From positions 496,001-560,000 of the forward strand of contig JBBPFI010000010.1 of NCBI GenBank assembly GCA_037974965.1: a stretch of DNA of 64,000 nucleotides, written 5' to 3'. The notes under the pieces are model-generated. The model was given only the letters and a program-made list of their open reading frames with translations, was not told the origin of the DNA and ran no database searches. Position 1 is the first letter of the stretch. Each line of letters opens with the position of its first letter. The stretch is from Dacryopinax spathularia (lineage: Eukaryota; Basidiomycota; Dacrymycetes; Dacrymycetales; Dacrymycetaceae). The position numbers and the translations under genes were made by a program. Positions 1 to 9,897 of the stretch are shown here, one piece after another.

Positions 1-1595
1 GGTTGGACTGTTGAAGATGTTCCGACATCGGGGACGGGGTAAAAAACGCCCTTATGATAATCGGCGAGCTTTCTCTTGTGCGGGCGCCCGCGTTCGTCCA
101 GGTAAACGGCAGGCTGGTACAACCGCTTCCATAACAACTTCTGTGGACCAATTTGGTGATAGCGGGTACCGAGACTGCGGATAAACTTTTCCGATTCTTT
201 AAAACCTGGTACACTTTAAGTCGACGTCCAGCATATTAGAAGATCGCTTACGCTCGGTGAAGCTACATTTAGCCCCTGTATCTCGGCATATGTAACAAGT
301 CCACTTGTCTTGACGGGAGGACTTAAACGGGCCTCCGCACTGCGTCCGGGCTTTCCTCTTCCAACCGGCAGCCTTTTCCTTCGCATACAACGTATCGCAA
401 GACTCGCACTAGGACAAGTTGATGCACAACGCAATAACAACTTCCTAAGCGATATTACTCACCCATCCCTCGTGCGCTTCTCCGATTTCAGACATCGCGT
501 CGTCTGCGTCGTCCTACGATCTTGTTAGTTGTTTGATAACACGGACCACAACATGAACCCACCGGAGTTATAAGTTCTACGTCGTTCGCCGAAGGAAGAA
601 CGCGATAAGCAGCCATTTGTTCATCCAAGTGAAGGATATAGCCCGCCGGGACACGTAACAGGAAACGATGGTCGTTCGGTGCAGCCGTAGGAACAAGTCT
701 TTGCGTTAAAATGGCAACGCTCGGTCCTGTACTACTTCGGTTACGTGCGTAACCGTAACCGGGATGAGCTCGCGCAATCGCAGTTCCGTCTACGGACTAG
801 TTGTTAGTTTATTAACTTTCGACCGGTCGTCAGTAGTTACCCTCTGTCTTGTCAGTGTCATTGTCGTTACTTCTTGTCCTCGGCACACGAGGAACTTCCT
901 GAAGATCTTTTAGTAACACAGGGATACGCCTCGGAGGAACTTCTTACCTCCGGACGTTGTCGATTGTTCGGCGTTCTATTCTTCGACGGCATTTCCTGTA
1001 TACGTTTCAGATTACTTCGGCTCGAACAAACACATCTACTCACGGTAAGTTCCACAATCTCCGGCTCCGTCCGTTCATCGCTCCGAGATGCTGCCAACTC
1101 GGCGAGGGTACTATAGGTGTTCTTTCCCGCCGAATGACTTCCTGAAACCATGTGAGGGGAGCCATCGCCTGTCAGAGACTTATTGCTGGGAAGTCCGCGG
1201 ATGGGACGACTGGCCGGTGTCGCGGTCGAAGGAGTGGTTCTCGTCATCGTCTTGCTTGTCGCAGGAGTTCGAAACGGCGTCGAAGCACTCGGGGTAGCAG
1301 AAACGCGCAAGACGGTTTGATAAAAGAAGTTGTTGCTCGCTTCTCTGACCCACTCGGCGCCCATGAAGTTCCTCACTTCGTCCGGAACCTTGTCAAACTG
1401 GGACGGATTCGCCTTGATGAAAGCATCGACGTGGTTCTATAGAGGTTTTCAGCACGCATACATCATAGTAAGACGACAGAGACTCACCCGAACGAACTCC
1501 CCCGATACTCTACATAATTTCTCCCATTCCTCCGGATCTTGGCTGGTCGCCACGATACCATTTATAACATCCACATCTTCCGCATTGTCAGACAT
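1..1595 (-). CDS. Unknown Cys-rich protein, intron-rich, 3' end outside window
   Basis: Function not recognised. I join eight exons on the minus strand: 1488-1595, 1044-1436, 948-995, 841-898, 563-789, 463-513, 252-408 and 1-196 (open at the window edge). The introns are 48-55 bp, have GT..AG ends and keep frame, giving at least 412 residues. The start is ATG at 1595. Residues 37-75 resemble the gene at 1911-2923, with an intron at the same place (shared pattern P-S..., MG-x2-WVR-x5-[FY]F). A Ser/Thr/Pro-rich stretch follows. Near the C-terminal side of the visible part, exon 7 has the Cys pattern C-x2-C-x19-C-x13-C-x2-C-x6-C with basic spacers (GWKRKARTQC, CYICRDTGAKC), which suggests zinc binding. 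After it comes a basic/aromatic region (QKLLWKRLYQPAVYLDERGR). Base composition is A+T-richer than the housekeeping genes. A DNA-binding or mobile-element-linked role is only inference. Confidence 0.6.
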
Positions 1596-3256
1596 CGTAA
1601 GAAAGAGATGTTGTTCAGCAACGAAGATGATTCTACACGGGTCGAAGATGTAGTTTCGACGAAAGGACGCGTAGATGCATCCGGACCCTTTTCATGAGTC
1701 GCCCACAAAATTCTTCTGCCCAGAAAAGATCCGATTGGACCGTTAGTGAATAACATCTTTACTTACATCACTAATTATAACAACTCAGGCGGCCAATATT
1801 GAAGGAAACAAGCGCTCATGAATTAGGTCTTTCTAACACAGGATCACGGTAGACGTCGGATTTAAAGGAGAGAAAATGAAATAAGATGCTTAATCGACCA
1901 GAAGTACTTGTCAGAATTTCGTCACCATGATGTCGCAAGCCTCGGCGAGCAAAATCCCGTCCGTCAACTTATCCGCGGCACTGCGTAAGGCGAACTTGTT
2001 ACCTTCGTCGTGCAAACGTCCGGCTACGACAAGAACTTCTTTCCTCGCGGTACGGATAAGCGCAGCAATCCGACGGAATATGTACAAATCTGTTTTAATA
2101 AATCAGCGGCGAACTAATTCATCAGGATTAACCTGCTCACCCGTATCATCCCCCACCCTGGCTGCAATCTCCGAAAACATGTCTTCATCCGACTCGACGG
2201 GATCTTCCGATACTTCACCATGAACCTCGCGTTCGCCAGAGGGGTAATCGATGTCCATAGCATCCGAGTCGATTGGGGCTGGACGAACATCTTCGGCATG
2301 AACATCTTTCCGGGAATATGCGCGTCCTCCAGCGTCGTCGGCCGGGGCAGAAACGCTGTCAACTCTGCCGGCGAAATTGTTTGCCACCTGATGTACGGCA
2401 GGCGATAGGATAGACGGCGACGGGAGTACATGCCGGGGGACGTTCGAGATCGGCTAGTCTTTCGTCAGCGAAGTTCAACATGAATTATTGACGAGACGTA
2501 CCCGAAGAACTTCTTTTCCCTTGCGTGACCGAGACGTCCCCTCAAGCGTCTTTCAGTACAAGAACTTCGGGAATGCAGTAGCACGCATACCTCGGTGGGG
2601 AGAACTTCTTCTATCTCATCGAACCTCTCTGGTCCGAAGTACTCGACTTCTTTCTTGCGCACCCATCCTTCGCCCATTAACTCGCCGATGGCCGCTGGCA
2701 TACTCGAGATCAACGAAGGTTCCAGTTGCAAAGCTTTCTCGACGGCCGCCTATTAAGTTTCAACGAAGTTCCCCAAAGAACATCGACTACATCTGCTTAC
2801 CATGGTATTAGGCCGTCCCTTTTCCCCTGAACGGTCCTTCCATCCTCTACGGCCTCTCTCCGCGTCTAAACATATAGCTTCGTAAAGAGCAATAGCAGAT
2901 TTCTTGGAGAGATAGTCGGACATTTCGATGAAGCTAGATCTTGCGTCGACGCCGAAGTTCAATAAAGCGAGACAAGCGAGTCAGACACACGCGGACGATA
3001 GACTTGTGGCAGTACAAAATGCCTCCGTTCTTACTCGGCTGCAATTTCCACGTGTTGTAACACTGCTTCCGCAGAACTTCTTTAAAAGGGATTGTTCATA
3101 CCGGCAACATCCGGAAACAAATGATTCCGGTGTCGACGTTGTTCTGACAACATCTCCTCACAAACAACTTCGCCAAGCCTGTAAGACAACAACCTTGTCA
3201 CCGGCGAAGAAGTTCTCCAGGAAGTTGTACAAACAAGTTCATCGGGAAAGAAGTTC
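892..3256. repeat. Dense dispersed 7-bp site GAAGTTC/GAACTTC
   Basis: Read by eye, exact copies start at 892, 937, 1365, 2033, 2470, 2507, 2562, 2602, 2765, 2954, 3074, 3209 and 3250. That is thirteen in about 3.3 kb, where about 0.4 is expected for a given 7-mer counted on both strands. GAAGTTC and GAACTTC are the same duplex site, a GAA-S-TTC interrupted palindrome, often flanked to AGAASTTCTT. Copies lie in introns and in exons in different reading frames, so codon choice alone does not explain them. The heat-shock element (GAAnnTTC) has a two-base centre and is not the same. Confidence 0.6.
1911..2923 (-). CDS. Unknown protein, paralog of the left-edge gene
   Basis: Function not recognised. 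Five exons fit exactly: 2801-2923, 2591-2749, 2502-2540, 2141-2453 and 1911-2089, separated by 50-51 bp introns. They give 270 residues from ATG 2923 to TGA 1911. Exon 2 encodes the domain shared with the neighbour (MGEGWVRKKEVEYF); the preceding intron is in the same position in both genes, so this is a tandem duplication with later divergence. The middle (about residues 108-211) is acidic and low in complexity (MDIDYPSGERE, DPVESDEDMF). The last exon is helical (IAALIRTARKEVLVVAGRL, then SAADKLTDGILLAEACD). There is no signal peptide or membrane segment, so a soluble, possibly nuclear, protein is likely. It lacks the Cys motif of the paralog. All frames are open and splice sites intact, so it looks functional. 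Confidence 0.6.
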
Positions 3257-3300
3257 TCTAGGCGTTTCGACAACTAGTTCGCAGGCTGCGAAGATCGCGA
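3031..3300 (-). pseudogene. Possible 3' remnant of a third related gene
   Basis: An open minus-strand frame (for example RLGEVVCEEMLSEQRRHRN) ends at a stop near 3061. With a 39-bp intron after DVA it would instead end VLQHVEIAAE at TAA 3031-3033. It shares the base composition and the GAAGTTC sites of the two genes to its left. Upstream (3300-3420) the DNA is A+T-rich and shows no convincing start or further exon. It is either the tail of a truncated gene or chance open sequence. Confidence 0.25.
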
Positions 3301-3785
3301 TGCTGGAAAATAACTTAAAATAATACCTTCTTAAAAACTAACCGACCCTTATTCTCCTCCGGCACATAACTTCATAGTAATAAGTTATTTAAAACATGAT
3401 ATTCCCCGAGCTAGGGCTTGCCGGCGCCTAGCACGGCCACTCTTCTCCAGTGAGGTAGAGATTTCTCACACCAGCTGAACGACCAGTCCATAGTGGCCAA
3501 TCTCCGAGATGTCGGACAGTGAGTCGTGCCCGATAACCCCGGGAGAAGGGATACGAGCATCAGTCCGGCGCGAATACCACAGGGCGGAAGACGAGCATGG
3601 TAATGATTGCATCGAAGGCTGTGCTAATCAATGCGATATTACGTCATCCTATGTTCTTTCCCAATATCATCATCAGAACAAAATTGCTAGTGCAGAAGAG
3701 TCCGTGCAGTGTCCGAAGGCTGGTGAACTCCACATAGGTTTTGCGAGAGAGCGAAGATTTGCGAAACAGGTGGCTGACGTCCAGT
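3301..3785. other. Junction and non-coding stretch
   Basis: The DNA is A+T-rich up to about 3410 (TTAAAATAATA, TTATTTAAAA tracts). It then changes to the G+C-richer composition of the rest of the window. No gene is supported. The 3' end of the secreted-protein gene follows at 3786. Confidence 0.4.
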
Positions 3786-4350
3786 TTACTGGATTGGTCC
3801 GCAAGTGATGCTAACATAGGGAGCAGCAGCCCTGAAGCTGATGACCGTTCCCAGGTAATACTGGTGCTCAGTGACCACCAAATCTGGAACAGATGATGAG
3901 CAGTGCGCAATCTGGTAGTAGAAGGTGGCCTACTATAGGTTCCACAAGCACCAGCGGGAGGGACGAAATGAGCGTCGATTACGTCGGCATCGACGGGATT
4001 AGCCCGGAGGCCGTACGCAATCTTCTCAACCGATCAGTGACCTTATCAGTCAATGCAAGTGAATAGCTTACAGGCATATCAGCCTGCTGGCCGTTTGGAT
4101 CCTCCAGGAAGAGATCAACGCCGACGGTCCAGGCGGGTCCCTGATTATCCGGAAGCGTCTCGTCGACGCGCTGATACTGGATGTGGAGATCGCCAGTACC
4201 CCCCAAATTCAAGAAATTGGTATTTCCAGGCGGGTAGATGACGCTTCCAGAAGGACCGGCGCGACCCTGTAGGCTGGTGCCGGAGACTGGGGAGGCTGAG
4301 GCACTGGCGAGGCAAGCCAAACCAGCTAGGACGGCAGCTTTGGAGAACAT
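3786..4350 (-). CDS. Small secreted protein, copy A
   Basis: Predicted secreted protein of 154 residues, function unknown. Exons are 4072-4350, 3934-4021 and 3786-3883, with two 50-bp introns. The N-terminus is a typical signal peptide (MFSKAAVLAGLACLASASA). The mature part has a Gly/Pro-rich start, the motif GTGDLHIQYQRV, and two cysteines (PPAGACGTY and ITCGPIQ at the C-terminus) that could pair. It is clearly paralogous to copy B at 5173-5762, with both introns at the same positions and phases. No membrane segment or GPI signal follows, so it is probably released. Effector-like or wall-associated roles are possible but not shown. Confidence 0.75.
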
Positions 4351-5172
4351 GGTTACGAAGGAGTGGATGCACTGACGAAAGAGGAACGAAGGAAGTGTTC
4401 GAATGCCGAATGCGACTTAGCCTATGATGCTGTAGTTCGAGACCAGAATTCGACGGCTGTAACGACAGCCCCAGACGACGGTATCCTGCCAGATATATAC
4501 TCTGCGGTGGTATTGCCAAGCATGTCGGATCTCCATTTGAAGGCCGTCAGAGGATATGCAGCGAGGTGCCCAGCACGCAAGCCGCCCGTGCGTGCCCCGT
4601 CTGAACCGGATGATGCAGGAGGAGGCGGGCGGAACAGGCGAGTTTCAGAGAGCGGAACTTCTGCCCGCCCCAGGGGCAAACCGATGCATGCGTATCTAAA
4701 GACAGTTCGACGCAAGCGAAGACATTAGCCCCGATAGCCACGGTCGAAAGTATGAGAATAATATTGCTGGGCAAGTATAATGCATGCAGCGAAGAGTGCA
4801 AACAGGGCAATGCTGTGAGACGGAGAGGCGTACCAAGGGGGAAAGGACGTCAACGATGCTGTGCCGTAAGGGGTGTAAGACACGTTGCGCGACTCCACCG
4901 GAGCCGCGTTGACCGCGACGTTCTGATGGGGCTCTGGAACCGTGAACCAAAAATTGCAATCCTTAGTCTATTCTCGCTGGAATTATCGCAATGGTCCCCA
5001 ACGGCACATCAGGGAAAGCTGGGCACAAGCGAGGCTGACCATAGAGAAACGTTATTAACAATATTGGAAAAAATCCTAAGCTACACGTGTATTGTCTGCA
5101 ATTGACGGGCCCAAAATATATCAGAGTGGCTTGATCGGGAAAGTCCAGAGCCCGAAGCATCGAAGAGCGCGA
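4351..5172. other. Intergenic, upstream of copy A
   Basis: About 0.8 kb between the two secreted-protein genes. Open frames on both strands here are short, overlap each other and have no recognisable domain or splice-supported extension. It presumably holds the copy A promoter and the copy B 3' end. Confidence 0.4.
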
Positions 5173-5762
5173 TCACTCCGTTGAACGGCCCTGGATGGGA
5201 CCGCAGACAACGACAATGGAAGGTGAAGCAGCCCTGAAGCTGATAGGCTCTCCGTTGATCCACTGGTGTTCAGTGAAGACCAAGTCTGAGCGATAATCTG
5301 GTCAGCGACAAAGCAACATACGATATGGTTTGGCTTACTGTAAGCCTGCCCACAGGCTCCCAAAGCCGGGACAAAGTCGACGTCAATCACGTCTGCCCAG
5401 GGTGGAGTAGCACGAACCCCGTATGCGATCTTCCGAAAGATCAGCAGTCATCAAAGCGAATGATAAATGGGAGCTACCGGAAGGGTGCCTTGTACGCCAG
5501 TTGGATCCTCCATGGCCAGATCAATGGAAATCGTCCAAGCCGGACCGGTCGACAGCGACTCATTGACCCTCTGATACTGAATATGGAGGTCACCAGTTCC
5601 TTCCAGGTTGTTGATGACGGTCCCTCCAGGTGGGTAGAGGACGGTGCCAGAGGGACCAGCACGAGCTTTGAGGTTGATGCCAGTCACTGGGATAGCAGCA
5701 CCCGCTACGAAGTGGGCCAGAACAAGGGGGAGCGAAGCAAATAGAGCAGTCTTGCTGAGCAT
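5173..5762 (-). CDS. Small secreted protein, copy B
   Basis: Predicted secreted protein of 162 residues, paralog of copy A. Exons are 5478-5762, 5339-5429 and 5173-5285; introns of 48 and 53 bp interrupt the same codons as in copy A. The signal peptide is MLSKTALFASLPLVLAHFVAGA. Shared blocks include KARAGPSGTVLYPPGG, GTGDLHIQYQRVNE, IAYGVRA, the Cys in LGACGQAY, TEHQWING, ISFRAA and a C-terminal CGPIQ. Copy B has a slightly longer C-terminus (GRSTE). Function unknown; no catalytic motif is visible. Confidence 0.75.
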
Positions 5763-6625
5763 GATGAGGATGTGAAGGGGTGTGGGAGCTCGGGGATGGA
5801 TGCGTTAGTCGACGATCCAAGTTTGTCTTAGTGGGTTATGGTGTCGTTTGAAGCGCTAAGATGAATTGTTTGATCGCGCTTGAAGTTCCATATAACCACA
5901 GTTATATACCTAGAGCAGCAGAAATGCTCGTTCCGGGGTCCAAAAATAGCGTCACTGCGCATAGACTGCAGTTCTCCTGCTCCGGCCGAGACGGAGAGGA
6001 TCGTCATAGAGCGATATAGGCGACTTATCGCTAGGATGGCTTCACAGCGCCGCGGAACAATGGCTCATGAAACAGATCATCTAGCCTATGTCCGCCAGAA
6101 GAAGGACTTTGAGCAGCCCGACCGAAGCGGATATGTGTGCAGCAGAATATTAGGACGTGGGGCAAGGTGGGACGCAACGAAGTACCCACGCGGCCCATGC
6201 CGTAGCGATCCATCCCCAAATAAGGCAGTACCGAAGAAGGGTCGAAAGAACGATGACGCTGTCCCCAAGCCGAGCCCAGATGTGCGCATTTCCCACGACA
6301 TCGGCGTACATCCACCAGCTCATTGCAGAGTTCGTATCTCCTTGCAAATCAACGACAAACCCGGCTGACCAGGGATGCTGCACTCGTGCAGCATCAGAAT
6401 GTGTCGTGGACTTTATTGTAGCGAATGATAGTCCAGCAGCTTGACTTTGGTATTCAATAGACTCGGCTAATACGCGGCGCGAAAAGTACCGGGAAGTAGC
6501 TGCAATTCTCGTCGAGAATTTGGATATTATTTGGGATATTTAGACAGGATTTTTGGATCCATCTACGGCCCCGTACACCTTAACGGGCAATCCAACCGCC
6601 ATGGAGCAAGTCGGGCAAAGCACAT
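5763..6625. other. Intergenic, upstream of copy B
   Basis: About 0.86 kb with overlapping open frames on both strands (up to 162 codons) but no recognisable protein, signal peptide or consistent splicing. It contains the near-perfect palindrome at 6374-6395. Confidence 0.4.
6374..6395. repeat. Inverted repeat, 10-bp arms
   Basis: GATGCTGCAC, then a 2-base centre TC, then GTGCAGCATC: a perfect inverted repeat. It lies about 230 bp beyond the ATP3 stop codon. It could extrude as a short hairpin or bind a dimeric protein. Confidence 0.7.
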
Positions 6626-7686
6626 TTACAGAGCTAAATATGAAGGTCAGCGGAACAGCCTTAAGGTAGGAGATGATATACGCACCAGATGCACCAGTAA
6701 TAATATCGACAAGCTCGTTTGTAATGGCAGCCTGGCGACCACGGTTGTATTGCATCGTCAGCGCGTTGATCATCTCTCCGGCGTTCTTAGAGGCATTGTC
6801 CATGGCGTTGCGGCGAGATGATTGCTCGGCAGCGTGACCTTCGACAAGGGCCGCGTAGATGGCGTTGGCCAACGCGAACTCGGACAGATCGCGTGTAACG
6901 TCATCCTCCATTTCGTAGACACGGAAGTTGGCTGAAAGCACGTCAGACCTCGCTCAATCAAGCGCAGACGTAAAACTCACGAGAGTTCTTGAGTGTCTCC
7001 TCAGAGAAGACCTCCACAATGTGCGCCTCGTACGAGATGGCAGAGACGAAGCGGTTGTACACCAGTGCGACCGAGTCGTACTCAATTCCACTCTTCACAA
7101 TCTGGTCGGCGATGACAGCGGCGTCAGCGAATGTCGGGATGTCCTTGCCAATTTGGTTGAAAGTAAGGGCAAGCTGATTGGGGAGTTGACGCGACAGCTG
7201 GGCCTTGCTCTTGTCACCGAGCACAACGATCTTGCTGTCTTCCGGATCCTTCTCGACTTCCCGACGAGTTGCCTTCGACACCGACGAGTGAATACCACCG
7301 CAAAGACCACGGTCGGAGGAGATGACAATGAAGAGCTTCTTCTTCTTCTTGCCCTCAGCCTCAGCCTTCTCTGCCTCGGAATGCTCGTAGATTGAGGTGT
7401 TGGCGATACCGTAAGCCTTGGCGGCGTTCATTGCACGCTGGGCCCGAGTAAGCTTTGTGGAAGCAATCATCTTCATCGACTATAGACGATCACGTTCAGC
7501 ACGGTCTTGCATATATGCACCAATAATGGTGCTCACCTTGGTGATCTTTTCGATGTTCTTGACGGACTTCAGACGGAGCTCAATCTCACGCAGAGTCGCC
7601 ATGTTGCGCGCCTCTGCCGGGGCGGCACCAGCCGCCTGGACGGCGCGCGCCAGCGAGGGGCGAACAGCGCGAGCGAGCATGGACAT
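6626..7686 (-). CDS. ATP3: ATP synthase F1 gamma subunit, mitochondrial
   Basis: Central rotor subunit of mitochondrial F1Fo-ATP synthase, coupling proton flow to ATP synthesis in the alpha3beta3 head. It has 300 residues in four exons: 7537-7686, 6981-7479, 6686-6931 and a terminal exon of only 8 nt, 6626-6633. The N-terminus ([16 protein letters not shown]) is a basic amphipathic matrix presequence. Family blocks are present in order: [18 protein letters not shown], then [12 protein letters not shown], and the C-terminal helix [15 protein letters not shown] ending in [13 protein letters not shown]. The last three codons are completed by the 8-nt exon, and the conserved ASAL ending supports this. 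The gene is head to head with eIF2-beta, with 237 bp between start codons, so the pair probably shares a promoter region. Confidence 0.95.
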
Positions 7687-7923
7687 CGCTGGCTAGATGG
7701 AGAACGACGAGGAGGGGAGGACGGGGAAGGTGAGGAGGTGAACCGGGACGACGAGGACGTCAGAATGGGAATAGTGCCGGATACTTCCGATGTGCGGGAA
7801 CAAATTGTGGGTGAGGCACACTTCATTTGAGCGCGAGCGCTGTGACGCGGCGGTCACTTAGCTGACTCGAGCGACCGCCTCTCTCTCCTTACACACCATA
7901 TCTGCTTATACATTACAGCAAAT
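7687..7923. promoter_or_regulatory. Shared divergent promoter region ATP3 / eIF2-beta
   Basis: 237 bp separate the two start codons, so both promoters and 5' leaders must fit here. No TATA box is obvious; the sequence is G+C-rich with GAGGA/GACGA runs on the plus strand. CACTTAGCTGACTCGAG precedes the eIF2-beta leader. Confidence 0.5.
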
Positions 7924-9246
7924 ATGGCGTCCGAAGAACCAATGTTCGACCCAAGTTTGAAAAAGAAGAAGAAGAAGGTGGTTGCCTTTTCCGAGGATCC
8001 GCTCGGCGCTGATGCCGACGACCTCGAACCTACAAACGCCCCAGTAAAGGAGGTGGACGAGGAGCCCGCAAATGAGGACACAAACATGTTCGAGGGCATG
8101 AAGAAAAAGAAGAAGAAGAAGGTCTCGTTGGATGCAGTGCGTCTTGCTTCTAGCTCTTGGCTGGACGTGACTAATCGATGTTCAGGGCGATGAGCCAGCA
8201 GAGGAGGCCAATGGTGATGATATGTTCGAGGGCATGAAGAAAAAGAAGAAGAAGAAGGATATTCCGATGGACCTCGAGGCATCACCAGTGCCGGAAGCTC
8301 CTGAGGAGGCACCAGTTAACGGAGAGGAGCCTGCTGAGGCGGATCCCTTCGCCGGCATGAAGAAGAAAAAGAAGAAGGCTATTCCAGATGATCTTGGCGA
8401 TGGCGAGGCAGCACCTGCTGCTGACGGTGCTGATGGGGCAGATGGTGCTGCCGGCGAGGAGGACTTCGACTTCTCCGATCTTAAGAAGAAGAAGAAGAAG
8501 GCAAAGAAGGCATTGGATATGGAGGCCTTCGAGAGGGAACTTGAGGAGGCAAGCACTGCTGACCGCAAGCCGAAGAAGGCTAAGGCTCTCGATGATGAGG
8601 ATGGAGAGGGGCTGGACGAGGATGACGAGCATGAGCTTGGAGATGATCCGTTCGCCCAAGACGGAGAGCACGACGTCGGTGAGGGCGATGAGAAGTGGCT
8701 CAATACCGACAGAGATTACACTTATGAGGAGGCAAGTCTTTGCTCGTGAAATACCGTCTGTAGCAGTGGTTAACAGTCTTATAGCTTCTTGACCGATTCT
8801 ACCGCATTCTGCGACAAAACAACCCTGAGCTTGCAGGCGGCAAGCGGCGTCACACCGTTCCACCTCCCTCAGTTATGCGCGAAGGCAACAAGAAGACAAT
8901 CTTTGCCAACATTGTCGACATTGCCAAGCGTATTCACCGGTCACCCGATCACGTTATCGCTTTCTTGTTCGCGGAATTGGGTACAACCGGTTCAGTCGAC
9001 GGCAGCTCCAGATTGGTCATCAAGGGTCGTTTCCAGCAAAAGCAGCTCGAGAACGTCCTCCGGCGATACATTGTCGAATACGTCACTTGCAAGACGTGCA
9101 AGTCCCCCGATACCCTTCTCGAGAAGGAGAACCGTATCTTCTTCGTGCAGTGCGAGAACTGTGGTTCGCGTCGGTCCGTCAGCGCTATCAAGACTGGTTT
9201 CCAGGCCCAGGTCGGCAAGCGCAGCAAGACGAAGCCGGTTACTTAG
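7924..9246 (+). CDS. SUI3: Translation initiation factor eIF2 subunit beta
   Basis: Beta subunit of eIF2, which delivers Met-tRNAi to the 40S ribosome and contacts eIF5 and eIF2B through N-terminal lysine blocks. It has 406 residues in three exons: 7924-8136, 8186-8731 and 8785-9246. The second intron starts with GC (GAG|GCAAGT...ATAG|CTT). No GT donor in reach gives the conserved [14 protein letters not shown] join, so this is a GC-AG intron. The C-terminal half has the MFC domain ([29 protein letters not shown]) and a zinc ribbon C-x2-C-x17-C-x2-C (CKTCK...CENCG). Five lysine runs of 6-7 K are visible, three of them inside copies of a (D/N)[11 protein letters not shown] unit; yeast and human proteins have three. 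The extra blocks look like internal duplication. Confidence 0.95.
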
Positions 9247-9897
9247 GTGGAGGAGAGAGCCCGGAGGTCATGCATTGTCTCTATGTTGTGCACTTAATTC
9301 GTTACATTTCCATCGCCACATATCCATTTGGTTGACGCGTTATCACCACCCGGTTTCGGCCATTTGCTGAGTGGCAGTTGCGCTCAAACGCAATTCTTTG
9401 TATTGCAAAACCGCCTCAGCTCCTAGGTATGGCGCAGTGACGCCCGATTTCCATCAGACGGACACCTAATCACCTAAAGCCCTTGCCCGTGCGAGCAACT
9501 TTCCGAGGTGTGGTAGACAGTCTCTATACCTGGTCTCAGCAGCCGCGGGCCATTTCTAGCTCCCATAACGCTCTGCAGGTGATGTCCACTAGTCGCATTC
9601 CGGGAAACAACATCGACTAGCTTGAAGATTATCTCCTAGTTATTGACAAATTAACACCGCAATGGTAACATATAAACACCGCAATGGTAACAAATACTAT
9701 ACTTGTACCTTCAGGCATTCCGACCCGCAGAAACACAACCAAGTTAGGGGACAGCGTAAGCACAGCCACTAGACTTGAAGGTCCTCTGCATAAAACTGTA
9801 CAGTTTGAGGCTGAATAGCTTCCGCACACTTTCGGCTTCGACCTGTATCCTGACCCGCGCTCGTCGTCTACAGTCAGTCCAGCGCTACCCACCGACA
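9247..9897. other. Intergenic, eIF2-beta 3' end to RPL27 promoter
   Basis: 650 bp without a supported gene. It contains a 22-bp tandem duplication at 9653-9692 and, just before the RPL27 start, a pyrimidine-containing leader. Confidence 0.5.
9653..9692. repeat. Two copies of an 18-bp unit, 22-bp period
   Basis: AACACCGCAATGGTAACA occurs at 9653-9670 and again at 9675-9692, separated by TATA. It lies about 205-245 bp upstream of the RPL27 start. It could be a duplicated activator site or a neutral slippage product. Confidence 0.75.

Noticed and set aside
892-3256. GAASTTC sites as heat-shock elements
   Set aside because: Heat-shock elements have two bases between GAA and TTC; these have one, and they lie inside genes rather than in promoters.
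1-3400. Left segment as a degraded retroelement
   Set aside because: No reverse transcriptase, integrase, terminal repeat or tandem frame was readable; the open frames assemble as spliced genes instead.
5880-6368. 162-codon plus-strand frame and overlapping minus frames
   Set aside because: Frames on both strands overlap without any domain or splice support.
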